From Alphaproteobacteria bacterium (GTDB lineage Bacteria > Pseudomonadota > Alphaproteobacteria > Rickettsiales > SXRF01), in contig JANYES010000019.1 in NCBI GenBank assembly GCA_025362975.1, positions 372,001 through 436,000 on the forward strand: DNA of 64,000 nucleotides, in the 5' to 3' direction. Below are positions 28,801 to 38,100 of the stretch, piece after piece. The position numbers and the translations under genes are program-made. Each line of letters starts with the position of its first letter. Position 1 is the first letter of the stretch. The notes under the pieces are model-generated. The model saw nothing but the letters and a program-made list of their open reading frames with translations, ran no database searches and had not been told where the DNA came from.

Positions 28801-29080
28801 GTTCATTCATAAATTTGGTAAACTTCAACGAGGCCTTTTCCCTCAATTTAAAATCAATGAACTTCAAGATTTTCCTGTTCCCAAGGTAGATAATGCTTTG
28901 GTGAAGAATCAAATTTCTAAATTTGCCAAAAGCCTAAGAGGCATACTTGAAAAAAATGGAAGTAAAGCAAGTTCTGAGGCAGAGGCTCAATCCTTAAACA
29001 GAAAAATCGACCAACTCGTTTACCAATTATACGATCTTACGCCGGAAGAAATCGCCATCGTTGAGCAGGCTGTGCTGTAG
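25863..29080 (+). pseudogene. Class I adenine methylase (Eco57I/type IIG-like), split by a frameshift
   Basis: The first frame (25863-27785, 640 aa) carries the N-terminal helical region, a YTPREIVHYM segment and SAM motif I (DPAIGSGAFPVG). The second frame (27815-29080 as an ATG/TTG frame) begins just before the catalytic motif NPPY (ISIANPPYVF) and holds the target-recognition domain. One extra A in the A6 run (27772-27777) joins them through EKKNRLKLRIESIIGELLEQNSRF into 1072 residues, the usual size. If the shift is real, motif I and the NPPY motif fall on separate polypeptides. It overlaps the helicase gene by 4 nt. Confidence 0.87.
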
Positions 29081-29088
29081 GTCATCAT

Positions 29089-30063
29089 ATGAACGTCTAT
29101 ATCGCAAATTTTGGACGTGGGAATTATGAATGGCCGCTTTGCTATGAGCGCAACACTGTTGCAACAATGATTCATGCGGATACTAAGCCGTTTTATGATG
29201 CAGGTAATCGAAGAGGGTTTATCGACTGGTGCATCGCCTACCGCAAGGCCGCCAGCGGCTTAACACCCACCCGCGCCGTTGCCTCGCGCTGGTATGGTGC
29301 AATGGAAACCGTTGAAAATACCGCAGGTGATATTTGGCTTCACCGCGCCGATGACAAACTGTGGTGGACAACTTCCAGAAACGATGCTGCCCTATGGGAA
29401 CTAAAACCATCACAAGACCCCATGCAGCAAGGCGCAATGACCTATGTATGCCACAAGCCCTGTGATCCTTGGTCGAATCATAATCGCAAAGGCAATCGTC
29501 TTGAATGGAATGCGTTGCATCCCAAAGCCAAGCATTTTCTGTTCACCGAAGGAACGCTGCAAAAATTATCGGATGATAATGCAGCTTATGCGCTGGCTCT
29601 GTTAGAGGGTGATGATCTAATCGCTTGGGAATCAAAATCGGCTTGGAAAGCAAGCATAGAGCGCTCTAAACGCAATCCTGGTGTTATATATAATCCTTGG
29701 CAAAAAACCGTCTGGGCGATTGTGGAAGCGGTTAAAAACACCGTCAATAATTCAAATGGCCAGCTGGCTGAGCGCACAGTAAAAAATAAGGAATTGCGCT
29801 TTAATGAAGAGGAATTGAAAGCGCATATCGAGGCGCTACGGGAATCACAGGAAGGCCTGTGCGCTATCACAGGTATTGCGCTGCAATTTGTCGGAGAGGC
29901 AGAAGATAGCGAAATGATCTATTCGTTAGATAGGATTGATAGCGACGGCCATTATGAAGCTGGTAACCTGCAACTGGTTTGTCGCTTCATCAACCGCTGG
30001 AAAAACGATAGTGACGATGGTGAATTTCGCTGCCTTATAAATACAATAAAAGAGGCTGTGTGA
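29089..30063 (+). CDS. HNH-like endonuclease domain protein
   Basis: 324 residues. The C-terminal part (about 255-310) shows LCAITGIAL...YSLDRIDSDGHYEAGNLQLVCRFINRWKND, a variant HNH layout: CxxTG, a DRID core, GHY, and N-LQL-C. The first 240 residues contain no family I recognise, with a Trp-rich section (IWLHRADDKLWWTTS, YNPWQKTVWAI). The start is 8 nt after the methylase stop, and the stop overlaps the next start. With the helicase and methylase it forms a likely restriction-type operon; this may be the cutting subunit. Nuclease activity is inferred. Confidence 0.75.
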   Translation: MNVYIANFGRGNYEWPLCYERNTVATMIHADTKPFYDAGNRRGFIDWCIAYRKAASGLTPTRAVASRWYGAMETVENTAGDIWLHRADDKLWWTTSRNDAALWELKPSQDPMQQGAMTYVCHKPCDPWSNHNRKGNRLEWNALHPKAKHFLFTEGTLQKLSDDNAAYALALLEGDDLIAWESKSAWKASIERSKRNPGVIYNPWQKTVWAIVEAVKNTVNNSNGQLAERTVKNKELRFNEEELKAHIEALRESQEGLCAITGIALQFVGEAEDSEMIYSLDRIDSDGHYEAGNLQLVCRFINRWKNDSDDGEFRCLINTIKEAV

Positions 30064-31130
30064 TGGATAAAAAAGGCATCATCCAAGAGCACAGCAAAAT
30101 CAAACTAGAACTCTACCGACTTTACTTAGAGCTTTACCTAACAGTTTTGCTCAATTCAGGGCGTTTTAGTGAAGTTTTTGTGCATGACATATTTGCAGGT
30201 AGCGGAAAATCTGCAAATGATGAAAAAGGCAGTTCCTTGTTAGCGGCCGTAGAAATACAAAAAATTCGCGGCAAATTTCCTAACATTCCAGTTACTCTGA
30301 GACTGAATGAAAAATGCCAGGAAAAATTTACGCGTCTAAAAGACTTGCTAACGCCATTTGCTTTTGCGACATCCTTTAATTTGGATGCCAATGATTATAT
30401 TCAACAATGGAATATGCCAGCGGGGAGCCATAATTTATTCTTCATCGACCCTCATGGTTATACGCAGGTATCGATAGACAATCTGAAGAGTCTATTTTCG
30501 ATGGAGAGATGTGATTTTCTCATATTTGTCCCGATATACCATATTTATCGTTTTCTTAGAAAAGAGGAGGACGCGGAGCAGCTAAAGCCTATAGCAAATT
30601 TTCTGCATGATCTCAGTATTGGTGAAGCCGATGCTATAAAGGCAAACAGCGTGGAAGAATTTACGGAACTGGTAATGGATGCACTTCAGCATATCTCCGG
30701 TACCGAATGGATTTATAAGGAGATGATCGAGAATCGTACACACAACAGTAAATATTGTCTCATTTATATTACTCGGAACATCCTGGGAGCAGAAAAATTT
30801 CTGGAGGCGCAATATCAGCTAAAAGAAAAACTTAAAGCAAATGAAGCTCAAGCAGAATTTGATTTTGTCGAAGACTTGGAGAAACGTTCTATTCTTGATT
30901 TTATTGAACGTGAAAGACTATACGATAACGTTAATCTTTATAAGATCGGGATTCAGGTGGGGCTTCTCCCTAAACAATTAAATAATGAGCTGAAAAGCCT
31001 TGAAAATAATGCTATGGTGGCGATAACACCATATAAAGATAAAGAACGAAAGAAAAAGGGATTCTATATAAATTATAAAAATTATAAAGCTCAGGACAGC
31101 ATCGTGTCCATAATGTTCAAAAGAGGATAA
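30063..31130 (+). CDS. Three-Cys-motif partner protein (TcmP family)
   Basis: 355 residues from ATG 30063, which overlaps the upstream TGA (TGATG). The N-terminal half is Rossmann-like, with [11 protein letters not shown] and LFFIDPHGY; the DP(x)G(Y) motif is typical of TcmP and resembles a methyltransferase motif IV. The C-terminal part is helical. The family is named for co-occurring with a three-cysteine protein, and exactly such a gene follows immediately. This supports both calls. Biochemistry of the pair is not established; they occur in phages and defence islands. Confidence 0.85.
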   Translation: MDKKGIIQEHSKIKLELYRLYLELYLTVLLNSGRFSEVFVHDIFAGSGKSANDEKGSSLLAAVEIQKIRGKFPNIPVTLRLNEKCQEKFTRLKDLLTPFAFATSFNLDANDYIQQWNMPAGSHNLFFIDPHGYTQVSIDNLKSLFSMERCDFLIFVPIYHIYRFLRKEEDAEQLKPIANFLHDLSIGEADAIKANSVEEFTELVMDALQHISGTEWIYKEMIENRTHNSKYCLIYITRNILGAEKFLEAQYQLKEKLKANEAQAEFDFVEDLEKRSILDFIERERLYDNVNLYKIGIQVGLLPKQLNNELKSLENNAMVAITPYKDKERKKKGFYINYKNYKAQDSIVSIMFKRG

Positions 31131-31131
31131 C

Positions 31132-31851
31132 ATGGCACAATCTTCAATAGAATGGACAGAACAAACATGGAATCCGGTCACAGGATGCACTAAAATTAGT
31201 CCTGGCTGTAAGTTTTGTTACGCTGAAAAATTTGCAAAACGCCTACAGGCAATGGGTACAGAGAATTATAGAAATGGGTTCAAGCTTACACTTCATCCAC
31301 ATATGCTTAATAAGCCTTTGGAATGGAAAAAACCGTCAGTCATCTTTGTAAATTCCATGAGCGATCTATTTCATAATGATGTGCCAGAGGATTTTATCCT
31401 TGCCGTATTTAAAACTATGAATAAAGCGCACTGGCACCAATTTCAAATCCTCACTAAGCGGCCTGAAAGGGTCTTAGACATGAATAAAAAACTATGTTGG
31501 ACGTCAAATATCTGGATGGGTACTAGCGTCGAAAATTCGGATTATACGGATAGAATTGATGTGCTTCGGAAAACCTCGGCAAAAATTAAATTTCTATCGC
31601 TAGAGCCGTTGCTTGGTGCTTTGCCAAATCTTAATCTTAAGAAAATAAATTGGGTAATTGTCGGGGGAGAATCTGGATTAAAGGCACGTCCTATGAAGCC
31701 TGAATGGGTAGTTGAGATTCAAGAGCAATGTGATGAAGCCGACGTACCATTCTTTTTCAAGCAATGGGGTGGAAAGAATAAGAAACAAGCTGGCCGTACA
31801 CTTAACGGGCGCACTTGGGATGAAATGCCGCAAGCTATAGTGGCTGCTTAA
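31132..31851 (+). CDS. Phage Gp37/Gp68-like protein (DUF5131), three-Cys motif
   Basis: 239 residues. The N-terminus has [34 protein letters not shown], a C-x5-C-x2-C cluster that suggests a metal or Fe-S site as in radical-SAM-like proteins. The family signature continues with [30 protein letters not shown] and GGESG. It starts 1 nt after TcmP stops and ends the operon. It was first known from mycobacteriophage; the activity is not established to my knowledge. The predicted terminator beyond it points the other way, so its own transcript end is unclear. Confidence 0.88.
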   Translation: MAQSSIEWTEQTWNPVTGCTKISPGCKFCYAEKFAKRLQAMGTENYRNGFKLTLHPHMLNKPLEWKKPSVIFVNSMSDLFHNDVPEDFILAVFKTMNKAHWHQFQILTKRPERVLDMNKKLCWTSNIWMGTSVENSDYTDRIDVLRKTSAKIKFLSLEPLLGALPNLNLKKINWVIVGGESGLKARPMKPEWVVEIQEQCDEADVPFFFKQWGGKNKKQAGRTLNGRTWDEMPQAIVAA

Positions 31852-31910
31852 GTAGTATGCGCGCCGATGTGCTATTGCAAATCGAAAGCTCCAATTCCTT
31901 ATAAGTGACA

Positions 31911-31945
31911 GCAATAAAAAAGCCCCGCCAAAACGACGGGGCTTT
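31911..31945 (-). terminator. Rho-independent terminator of the phage late operon
   Basis: AAAGCCCCG (31919-31927) pairs with CGGGGCTTT (31937-31945). On the minus strand the stem is followed by TTTTT. It sits just after the holin gene stop at 31971 and ends the late transcript. Confidence 0.85.
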
Positions 31946-31970
31946 GCAGGTTGATTCGCTGAATACTTCT

Positions 31971-32396
31971 TTATGATTTCTTCCCATTCATTTCCTGCAC
32001 CTTTTCAACGGTGCGCAACGTGCCAAGGCCAAGTAGCCCCATCAGCGTGGTATTAAGCGTCGCCGTGTCAAAATCCGGCAGCGGGAAACTATGTCCGCAG
32101 GCTGCCATGACAAAGGCCAGGAACGGCTGGAAAATAAGATGGTATGCGAAAGCCAAGCCGCACACCCAGCCAATGAACGGTCGCCAGCCTGAAACAAATA
32201 TATTCTCATTTCCCGCCTCCTGTTGATCAACGGCGATCTGTGCCTGCGCCAGCTGGTCGTCCAGCTGCGTCGCCTGCAGCATGTACTGTGCGCGCTCCTC
32301 TGCCTGCTTTTCCTTGTCGGGAAATGCGCGGTCGATCAGATCCGTCGCCAGCCCGGCGACGGCGCCGATGCCGGTATTTATGATGCTTGTGTCCAT
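31971..32396 (-). CDS. Holin, GTA-type three-helix family
   Basis: 141 residues. The N-terminal 70 residues are soluble and glutamine-rich. They are followed by SGWRPFIGWVCGLAFAYHLIFQPFLAFVM and a second hydrophobic segment (LMGLLGLGTLRTVEKV). The W-RPFIGW...LG-TLRTVEK pattern is that of the holin family found in alphaproteobacterial phages and gene-transfer agents. It forms the last step of the lysis cassette and overlaps the endolysin gene by 19 nt. Confidence 0.85.
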   Translation of the reverse strand: MDTSIINTGIGAVAGLATDLIDRAFPDKEKQAEERAQYMLQATQLDDQLAQAQIAVDQQEAGNENIFVSGWRPFIGWVCGLAFAYHLIFQPFLAFVMAACGHSFPLPDFDTATLNTTLMGLLGLGTLRTVEKVQEMNGKKS

Positions 32397-32887
32397 TGCA
32401 CTGCTCCTATCAAAGTATTAAGAAAGCGTTTCTTCCAGCCACGCTTGAAGGTCGGGTAATTGGAGAGCGTGGCGGAGAATTCATCGCGCGCGAGGGTGAT
32501 ATCGCGGGCGGCGCTTATCGGGTCGGAAACCCGCGCCACGGCGCCGAGGGTTTGCTGCCCCAGCACTCCGTCAGCCGGGAGTGACAACGCTCCCTGCAGC
32601 CATTTTATGGCCATATGCGCGCCGTGATTGACCGCGCAGTCAAAAAACACCCAGCCGACCGCCCACGGCATCGTGTCACATTGATGTGCACCCCAATAAT
32701 CCCGCTGGTAGATCGCCTTGGCATCGTCCTCGGTCAGCCCGGCGATATCGATATCGGGGTAAGCGCGCTTGCTGATGCCGTATTTGGTTTCACCGCCGGG
32801 ATCGTCCGGATTATTGACATAGCCGCCGCCCGGCATACCGTTCACCTCGTTGACCATCAGCAGTTCAAATGCTTTATCGAAGTTCAT
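32378..32887 (-). CDS. Endolysin, GH108-type lysozyme
   Basis: 169 residues from ATG 32887, preceded by AAGGAA; an upstream in-frame ATG would run far into the previous gene. The glycoside hydrolase 108 signature is clear: NEVNGMPGGGYVNNPDDPGGETKYGIS, with the likely catalytic Glu at the start. The C-terminal peptidoglycan-binding part has LPADGVLGQQTLGAV. It cleaves the murein glycan chain at lysis. No signal peptide is seen, so export relies on the holins. It overlaps the upstream coiled-coil membrane protein by 4 nt. Confidence 0.9.
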   Translation of the reverse strand: MNFDKAFELLMVNEVNGMPGGGYVNNPDDPGGETKYGISKRAYPDIDIAGLTEDDAKAIYQRDYWGAHQCDTMPWAVGWVFFDCAVNHGAHMAIKWLQGALSLPADGVLGQQTLGAVARVSDPISAARDITLARDEFSATLSNYPTFKRGWKKRFLNTLIGAVQWTQAS

Positions 32888-33072
32888 AGGACTTTCCTTC
32901 CCACCAGAATGAACATTTCCAGCAGCATCCCGCCCATCGCCATCACCAGCGTGGAGAGCATCCACCACATGACGCGCTCGATGCGGTCGAGGCGCAGCGA
33001 CAGCGATTTGTAACGCTCTGAGCAGACAGCAACATGCACTTCGAGTTTTTCAGCTTCGATTTCTTCAAGCAT
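32884..33072 (-). CDS. Coiled-coil membrane protein of the lysis cassette (XhlA-like)
   Basis: 62 residues. A charged coiled-coil half (EEIEAEKLEVHVAVCSERYKSLSLRLDRIERV) is followed by one transmembrane helix (WWMLSTLVMAMGGMLLEMFILVG). This is the layout of XhlA-type accessory holins. It is coupled to the endolysin by an ATGA overlap. It could instead be a spanin-like component, but no lipoprotein partner is visible. Confidence 0.7.
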   Translation of the reverse strand: MLEEIEAEKLEVHVAVCSERYKSLSLRLDRIERVMWWMLSTLVMAMGGMLLEMFILVGRKVL

Positions 33073-33135
33073 AACTTCTCCTTTTCCGGTGGTTGCCCAC
33101 AGGTTTGGTTAACGGGATTATCAATTGATTGATGA

Positions 33136-33405
33136 TCAGGTGGCGATGATCAGCAGGCCGCCGCCGACCGAGGGGCCGGAATCCAGCGCACCGCCGTTAT
33201 GCCTGATTACTTCGACTGCCATCTGGCTGAAACGCAAAGCCGCGCCCGATGGTCGCTGCACCACTTCGATGGCCAGCTGCGTAACCCGCTGCACCGGGCT
33301 GCTCGGCCTCTGCACCACTTCCACAGCCAGCTGCGTGACGCGCTGGGTCGGGTTATCGGGCTTCTGTAGCGCTTCGGTGGCGACTTGAGTAACGCGGATA
33401 CTCAT
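33136..33405 (-). CDS. 18-residue-repeat phage structural protein
   Basis: 89 residues that contain four 18-residue repeats with consensus RVTQLAVEVVQRPSSPVQ (residues 4-75), then a Gly-rich tail. The DNA shows the matching 54-bp tandem repeat. It overlaps the fibre gene by 4 nt. Short proteins with this repeat occur in tail regions of phages; a tail or fibre accessory role is likely. The repeats may expand or contract. Confidence 0.7.
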   Translation of the reverse strand: MSIRVTQVATEALQKPDNPTQRVTQLAVEVVQRPSSPVQRVTQLAIEVVQRPSGAALRFSQMAVEVIRHNGGALDSGPSVGGGLLIIAT

Positions 33406-34421
33406 GAGATTACCTTATAGCCGAATTCAGAGCCGTTGATCTGCGATGTTGTCCAGGCGGCTGAAGTATTGGGATTCTGCTCCCATATCTGCCGGTAATC
33501 GAAATAGCTGTTTCCGATGGGCATCGTCGCGCCGACAAAGTCGGTGGCGCTTATCCGCGCCAAGCCAGCCATAGAGCGCGCACCGGCATCGTCTTTTCGC
33601 GCCAGAAGATTTTCCTGAACACCTAAAATTGAACCCGATATGGCGCCGAGAGTGGCGCAGCCGAACGAGTCGATATTTCCCGCCGTGGCGCTGTAATTGT
33701 AACTGGAATCGCTATCGAAAGGCGTTTCATCGACATTGATATAATTATGGGAATCACCCTGCGTGGTAAACTGCGCGTAATTACCGGCCGCATTGGGCAT
33801 GACGGTATCGACCCGGCAATCTCCAAGATAGGTGTTGTTCAATGAACCGTTGCCATCGCAGATATAAACGTCATGGAAGGCGCTACCCGTTGTCCGACCA
33901 GTTATTTTGAAGCTATTGGCGCTGGCCACTCCCGTATTATTCGTATTGCCGGTATAAGTCGCCCATACCGCTTCGTTCACCCGCAGTTCAAACAAGCCTC
34001 CGCTGGAGGCTATCGTCATTTTGAATTCGAGATAATACCAGGTGTTTAGAGAAAGCGCCGCCGAAGATGTGGCGAGCACCGTCCCGTATTGACCGCCGCG
34101 TAAAAGCTGCAGATTACTGCCGCTCGTAATAACGGCTGTCAGCTGATTGCTTCCGCTTCCGTCATTAACGTTAAGAATTGGCCCTGACTCGGTGCCGAGG
34201 ATTTGAAACGCAAAGCCCAAAATCCAGGTCGATTGGGTATCCAGCGTCATCGTCACCGAATCGAAAGCTGTGCGGAATTTCAGCGCCGTGGTTCCCGAAC
34301 GGCGACCGGTCATGGTCGTGATGCCGCTGGAACCGCCGCTGTCGCTATAGGCGGTATATTTGCTGCCGAGCTGAGAGGGAATCGTATAGTGCTGCATGCC
34401 GTCGATGAAACGTAAAGTCAT
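33402..34421 (-). CDS. Tail fibre / adsorption protein with lectin-like domain
   Basis: 339 residues. The middle (about 45-200) has the strand pattern of a concanavalin/LamG-like lectin fold (LGFAFQIL...NTWYYLEFKMTIASSGGLFELRVNEAVWATY). The C-terminal part is rich in Ser, Thr, Asn and Gly. It sits downstream of the host-specificity gene in the late operon. Binding to surface glycans is inferred. No collagen-like repeats are seen. Confidence 0.72.
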   Translation of the reverse strand: MTLRFIDGMQHYTIPSQLGSKYTAYSDSGGSSGITTMTGRRSGTTALKFRTAFDSVTMTLDTQSTWILGFAFQILGTESGPILNVNDGSGSNQLTAVITSGSNLQLLRGGQYGTVLATSSAALSLNTWYYLEFKMTIASSGGLFELRVNEAVWATYTGNTNNTGVASANSFKITGRTTGSAFHDVYICDGNGSLNNTYLGDCRVDTVMPNAAGNYAQFTTQGDSHNYINVDETPFDSDSSYNYSATAGNIDSFGCATLGAISGSILGVQENLLARKDDAGARSMAGLARISATDFVGATMPIGNSYFDYRQIWEQNPNTSAAWTTSQINGSEFGYKVIS

Positions 34422-34434
34422 AATTTTCTCCTAT

Positions 34435-35163
34435 TTAACGTGTACCGGCCAGAACGAGAGCGATATCCGCCAAGGTTGTGTCAGCGGTGGCTGGCGCGAC
34501 AACGGTCAGAACATCGCCTGGCGAAAAGCTCATCGCCGCAACCGCCGTAAAGGTCGCTGAACTGGCTGCCGCTGCGAATACGAATGTGCCGAATAGCGTC
34601 CCGTTTTTTTTCAGCGAAAAGGTGGTGCTGGCCGTTGCGGCCGTATTGGCTATGGCGCGGCTGTTGGTCATCCCAACCGGGAAACCGACCGCGCGCGGCA
34701 TGGGATAGCGCAGCAGCACGGCATTCGCAGCCGGTATTCCGGCCACGTTGCATCCTATGTCGTAAGGACTGCTGGAAGTCGTTGACGCCGCCGCCACGAT
34801 TTTTAAATGCGTGCCGTCGCAATATAACAGCTTAAGATCGCCGGGATTAAACACGATCGGCGTGCCGGACGGCACATACACATTGAGCGCGAAGCCGCCG
34901 GAGGTATCGTTTTCGATCAGAATCAGCTTGGCATGTACCGGCACGATGATCGCGCGCGCCGCCGTGAGCGTGCCGGTAAAGCTCAGATACATATTACCGA
35001 GCATTTGCGCATCGGTGAGCGTCGTATCGGCATCCGTCATGGCAATGGTAGTGGGCTGGCACAGGGCTTGATCAAGCCCATCGAAAGCGTCATTCGCCGT
35101 TACTTACTTCTGCGATTGGCTGGCGACGATGTGGGTAAGTAAAAGATTGGGAGTACTTGTCAT
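34435..35163 (-). pseudogene. Tail protein gene interrupted by an in-frame TAA
   Basis: The frame starts at ATG 35163 (overlapping the previous stop as ATGA) with MTSTPNLLLTHIVASQSQK. It then meets TAA at 35104-35106 and continues in the same frame as VTANDAFDGLDQALCQPTTIAMTDADTTLTD... for 223 codons. Phage proteins of this kind read QKEVTxNxAFDALD, so the TAA replaces a Glu codon by a single base change. Reinitiation at ATG 35040 could still give a 201-residue product (34435-35040). A true nonsense mutation and a base error are both possible. Confidence 0.75.
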
Positions 35164-38100
35164 AGTGTCACTTTCGCTGGTTCGCCCCGCCCGATGACGG
35201 AGTTAAGCTGATAGATGGCCACCGCTAACGAAGATTGCGGTGAACCGAAATCGGTTGTCTGCTGGGCGGCGCTATAGGCAACGGTGGGCGATGATGCCGG
35301 AAACGTGCGCACCACCGTGGTGCCGTTCAGGATATCGATGGAGTAGGCTTCAGTATCCTCAAACAGCGGTACATCGGTATTATCGACCCATTCGCCGTAC
35401 CAGCGCGTGCGCCGGAACCAGTTGATGGTGAGGTTATGGCTGCCATCGCGCGTACCAGTGACCTGCACCGGTGAAAAACAACGCATGCTGCGGCCTTGAA
35501 ATGCCAACGGCAGCGAGGGCGCGTCATCGAAATTACCGCCAGCAGGCACACCCTTGTAATAAGAGGTATGGCTGATCTCCGTCGAAGGCAGCGGCATGCG
35601 GTATAGGCCGGTGGATGACAGCACCACGAATGATTCGCCGATCTGATGCCCTGCTGTGGCGGATTCGGTGCCGCGCCTACCGCGCAGCAGCCCTGATAAC
35701 TGGTACAGATTGCTTGAAATCATGGTGGCGGTCTGCCACTGGATCATTTCATCGCCCAGCATCGCCACGTTATTCCAGTTCAGCACATCCAGCGCCGATA
35801 TGCTGCTCAATGTTCCTTGGCCAAGCGCGATCTGCACCGTATTGGCATTATCCCATACAGTCGGGCGTGCGCAATCGCCGAGGACGGTTTCCGCCCAGCC
35901 GAAAGCCGGGCCTTCCGTGCCGGTGCCGACCGTCACCCATGCCAGTTCATCCGGCGCGCGGTAAAGCGTGGCGCTGGCCACGCCGTTACGCAGGCCGAAG
36001 GCATAATAAAGCCCAACGCTGTCATCGCCCAGCACCAGCATCGGCAAATCTAGCAGAAACAGGCTGAGCGGCCCGTTAAGCGTTATCGGAATGGCGGGGA
36101 GCGCCACGCTGGTGCCGGTCGCGCTCGAAGCATAGGCATAATCATCTTCGGCCACAGCCTGACAGGCGACGATATTGTTGGCGCCGAAATCGACCTGGTT
36201 CAGCCGCACCGTGAATACCGCATCGGTGGTATCGACAAGGATCACATCGGTTGGATCGAGCCGCAAATGCGACGGCGGCAGGTTGAAACTGAAACTGTTG
36301 CGCTCGATCCATGCGTTTTTAAGGGTGCGTTGCGCCACCTGCGCAGCTTCCGCAGCGGAGAGTACGATGGAAAGCTGTACGGTTTGCAAATCCTTGGTGC
36401 CGACGGCGGTTGCGATGCGCGTGGCGTGCTGCGTGTTGGCCTCGTAATAGCGGGCGGGATCGATATAGGTAAGATCAATGCGCAGCGGCAGTTCGATGTC
36501 CTGTTTACGGGTTTCGTCGCAGCGCAGCGGCAGGTTGCCGCTGTTCATGTTATCCAGAGCGCCGAGATCGTCCGATGGAATGGTGGCGACCGGGCTTTGG
36601 CCGCGCTGCACGAAATTCAGTATGCCGTCGATTTCCACTGCGTCGATGAAGAAGGTGCCGAGCAGCGGCGCTATCGCATCGCGCGCCGTCATGCGGCTAT
36701 TGACGATATAGCCCCGCAACGCCTGGCTGACGCCGCTGGTTACGATATCGGTCGACTCCAGCCCGGCTTTAAGGCACAGATCGGAAAGCACATTGGCAAG
36801 ATCCGCCGTATCGTTTCCGTAGCGTTCCAGCGGATATTTAATATCACCGGCATCGCTGATGACGATCATGCTGTTGGTGAATTTATCGTACACGCCGCCG
36901 AAATGCGTAGCATAGGTCGGCAGAAATGGGCCGAAATCGACGTCTTGTTCAACCCGCATGGCAACAAGATCGACTTTTGTCGCCGTGGTGCCTCCTCCTA
37001 TCCATAATCTGCCATTGATCGGCAGATTATAATCGGCCTGCGCTCCGAACCCGCCTGGAATCGAAACACCATCGACATAGGCGACGAAACCGCTGTTCAC
37101 GTCCCACTTGACGATGCGCTGCGATCCACCGAGCGTAAAATAAAGGTAGCCGGTATAATCGTCCCAAAATATCGTGCGCGGCACATCGAGTCCGCCTGTC
37201 CAGGCGGTAATGCTCCATGAGGTGAGATTGCCATTGGAATCAAGTCGGCGTATATGATCGCTGCCCGCCTGCCAGTAATTACCGTAAGGGTCGTCGCACA
37301 TCGGCGCGCCGCCAGCCGGATAAAAGGGAAAAGAAGCGGTAAGGTCGATGATCAGATTGAAATCCAGATCGAAGACCTGGCGTGAATAATAGCAGAAGAT
37401 TTTGTCCCGCCGCACCACGCCCGTCGTGCTGTAATTGATATCGCGCGGGGTCTGCGCGACCACCGCCAGGGTTTCCGGATGGCGTTTCACCAGCCGCACG
37501 CTGACGGCGTAGCTATCGGCCATGTGGTAGAAATAGCCCTGACTGTCGATGCCCTGCAGATTGGCGTAGGCCGCCGGAGCGACGGGCGCGGTAAGGAGCA
37601 GCTGGTCACTCACCAGATCGTATTTGTAAATAGTGGCGCCATCGGCGGTCAGGCCGATAAGCGTACCCCGCGCCGGATCGATCACCCCGCCATTGCGGTT
37701 CATACCGGTCAATGGCGGGAGAATCACGGCGTTGCATTGCAAACCGCCCGTCGCCACCACCTCGGCGCCGATATTGGGGATGCGGTTGGCGAAATCCGCC
37801 AGCTGCAGATCGGTGAATACCAGATAGACCATCCCGCGATACGCCGGAACATTGCCAGTGCCCAGGGCGATTTCCATCGTGCTGTCCGGTTCCTGGGTTT
37901 CCGTACCGGTATAGATGCGGATGACGCCGGGATATTTCTCGACGCTGCTGGTATTCGTGGCCGTGGCGTCGTAAATCAGCTTGGTATCCGCCCATATCCG
38001 GCGCACGGTGGAGGCAGGGCCGACGCAAAGCCCCACGGCGAACGATACCGAATAGCTGTAGGTCACCGATGTTCCGCCGCCGCCACCGCCGCCTTTTCCG

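Noticed and set aside
22654-29080. Naming the helicase-methylase pair as DISARM or BREX
   Set aside because: No drmA, drmB, drmC, brxC or pglZ-type gene is present; only the helicase-methylase theme is shared.
33254-33400. Tandem repeats as a CRISPR array
   Set aside because: The 54-bp period is the coding repeat of an 18-residue unit in one open frame; there are no unique spacers and no cas genes.
36267-37007. 246-aa plus-strand frame within the tail host-specificity gene
   Set aside because: Shadow of a GC-rich minus-strand gene that matches known tail proteins along its length.
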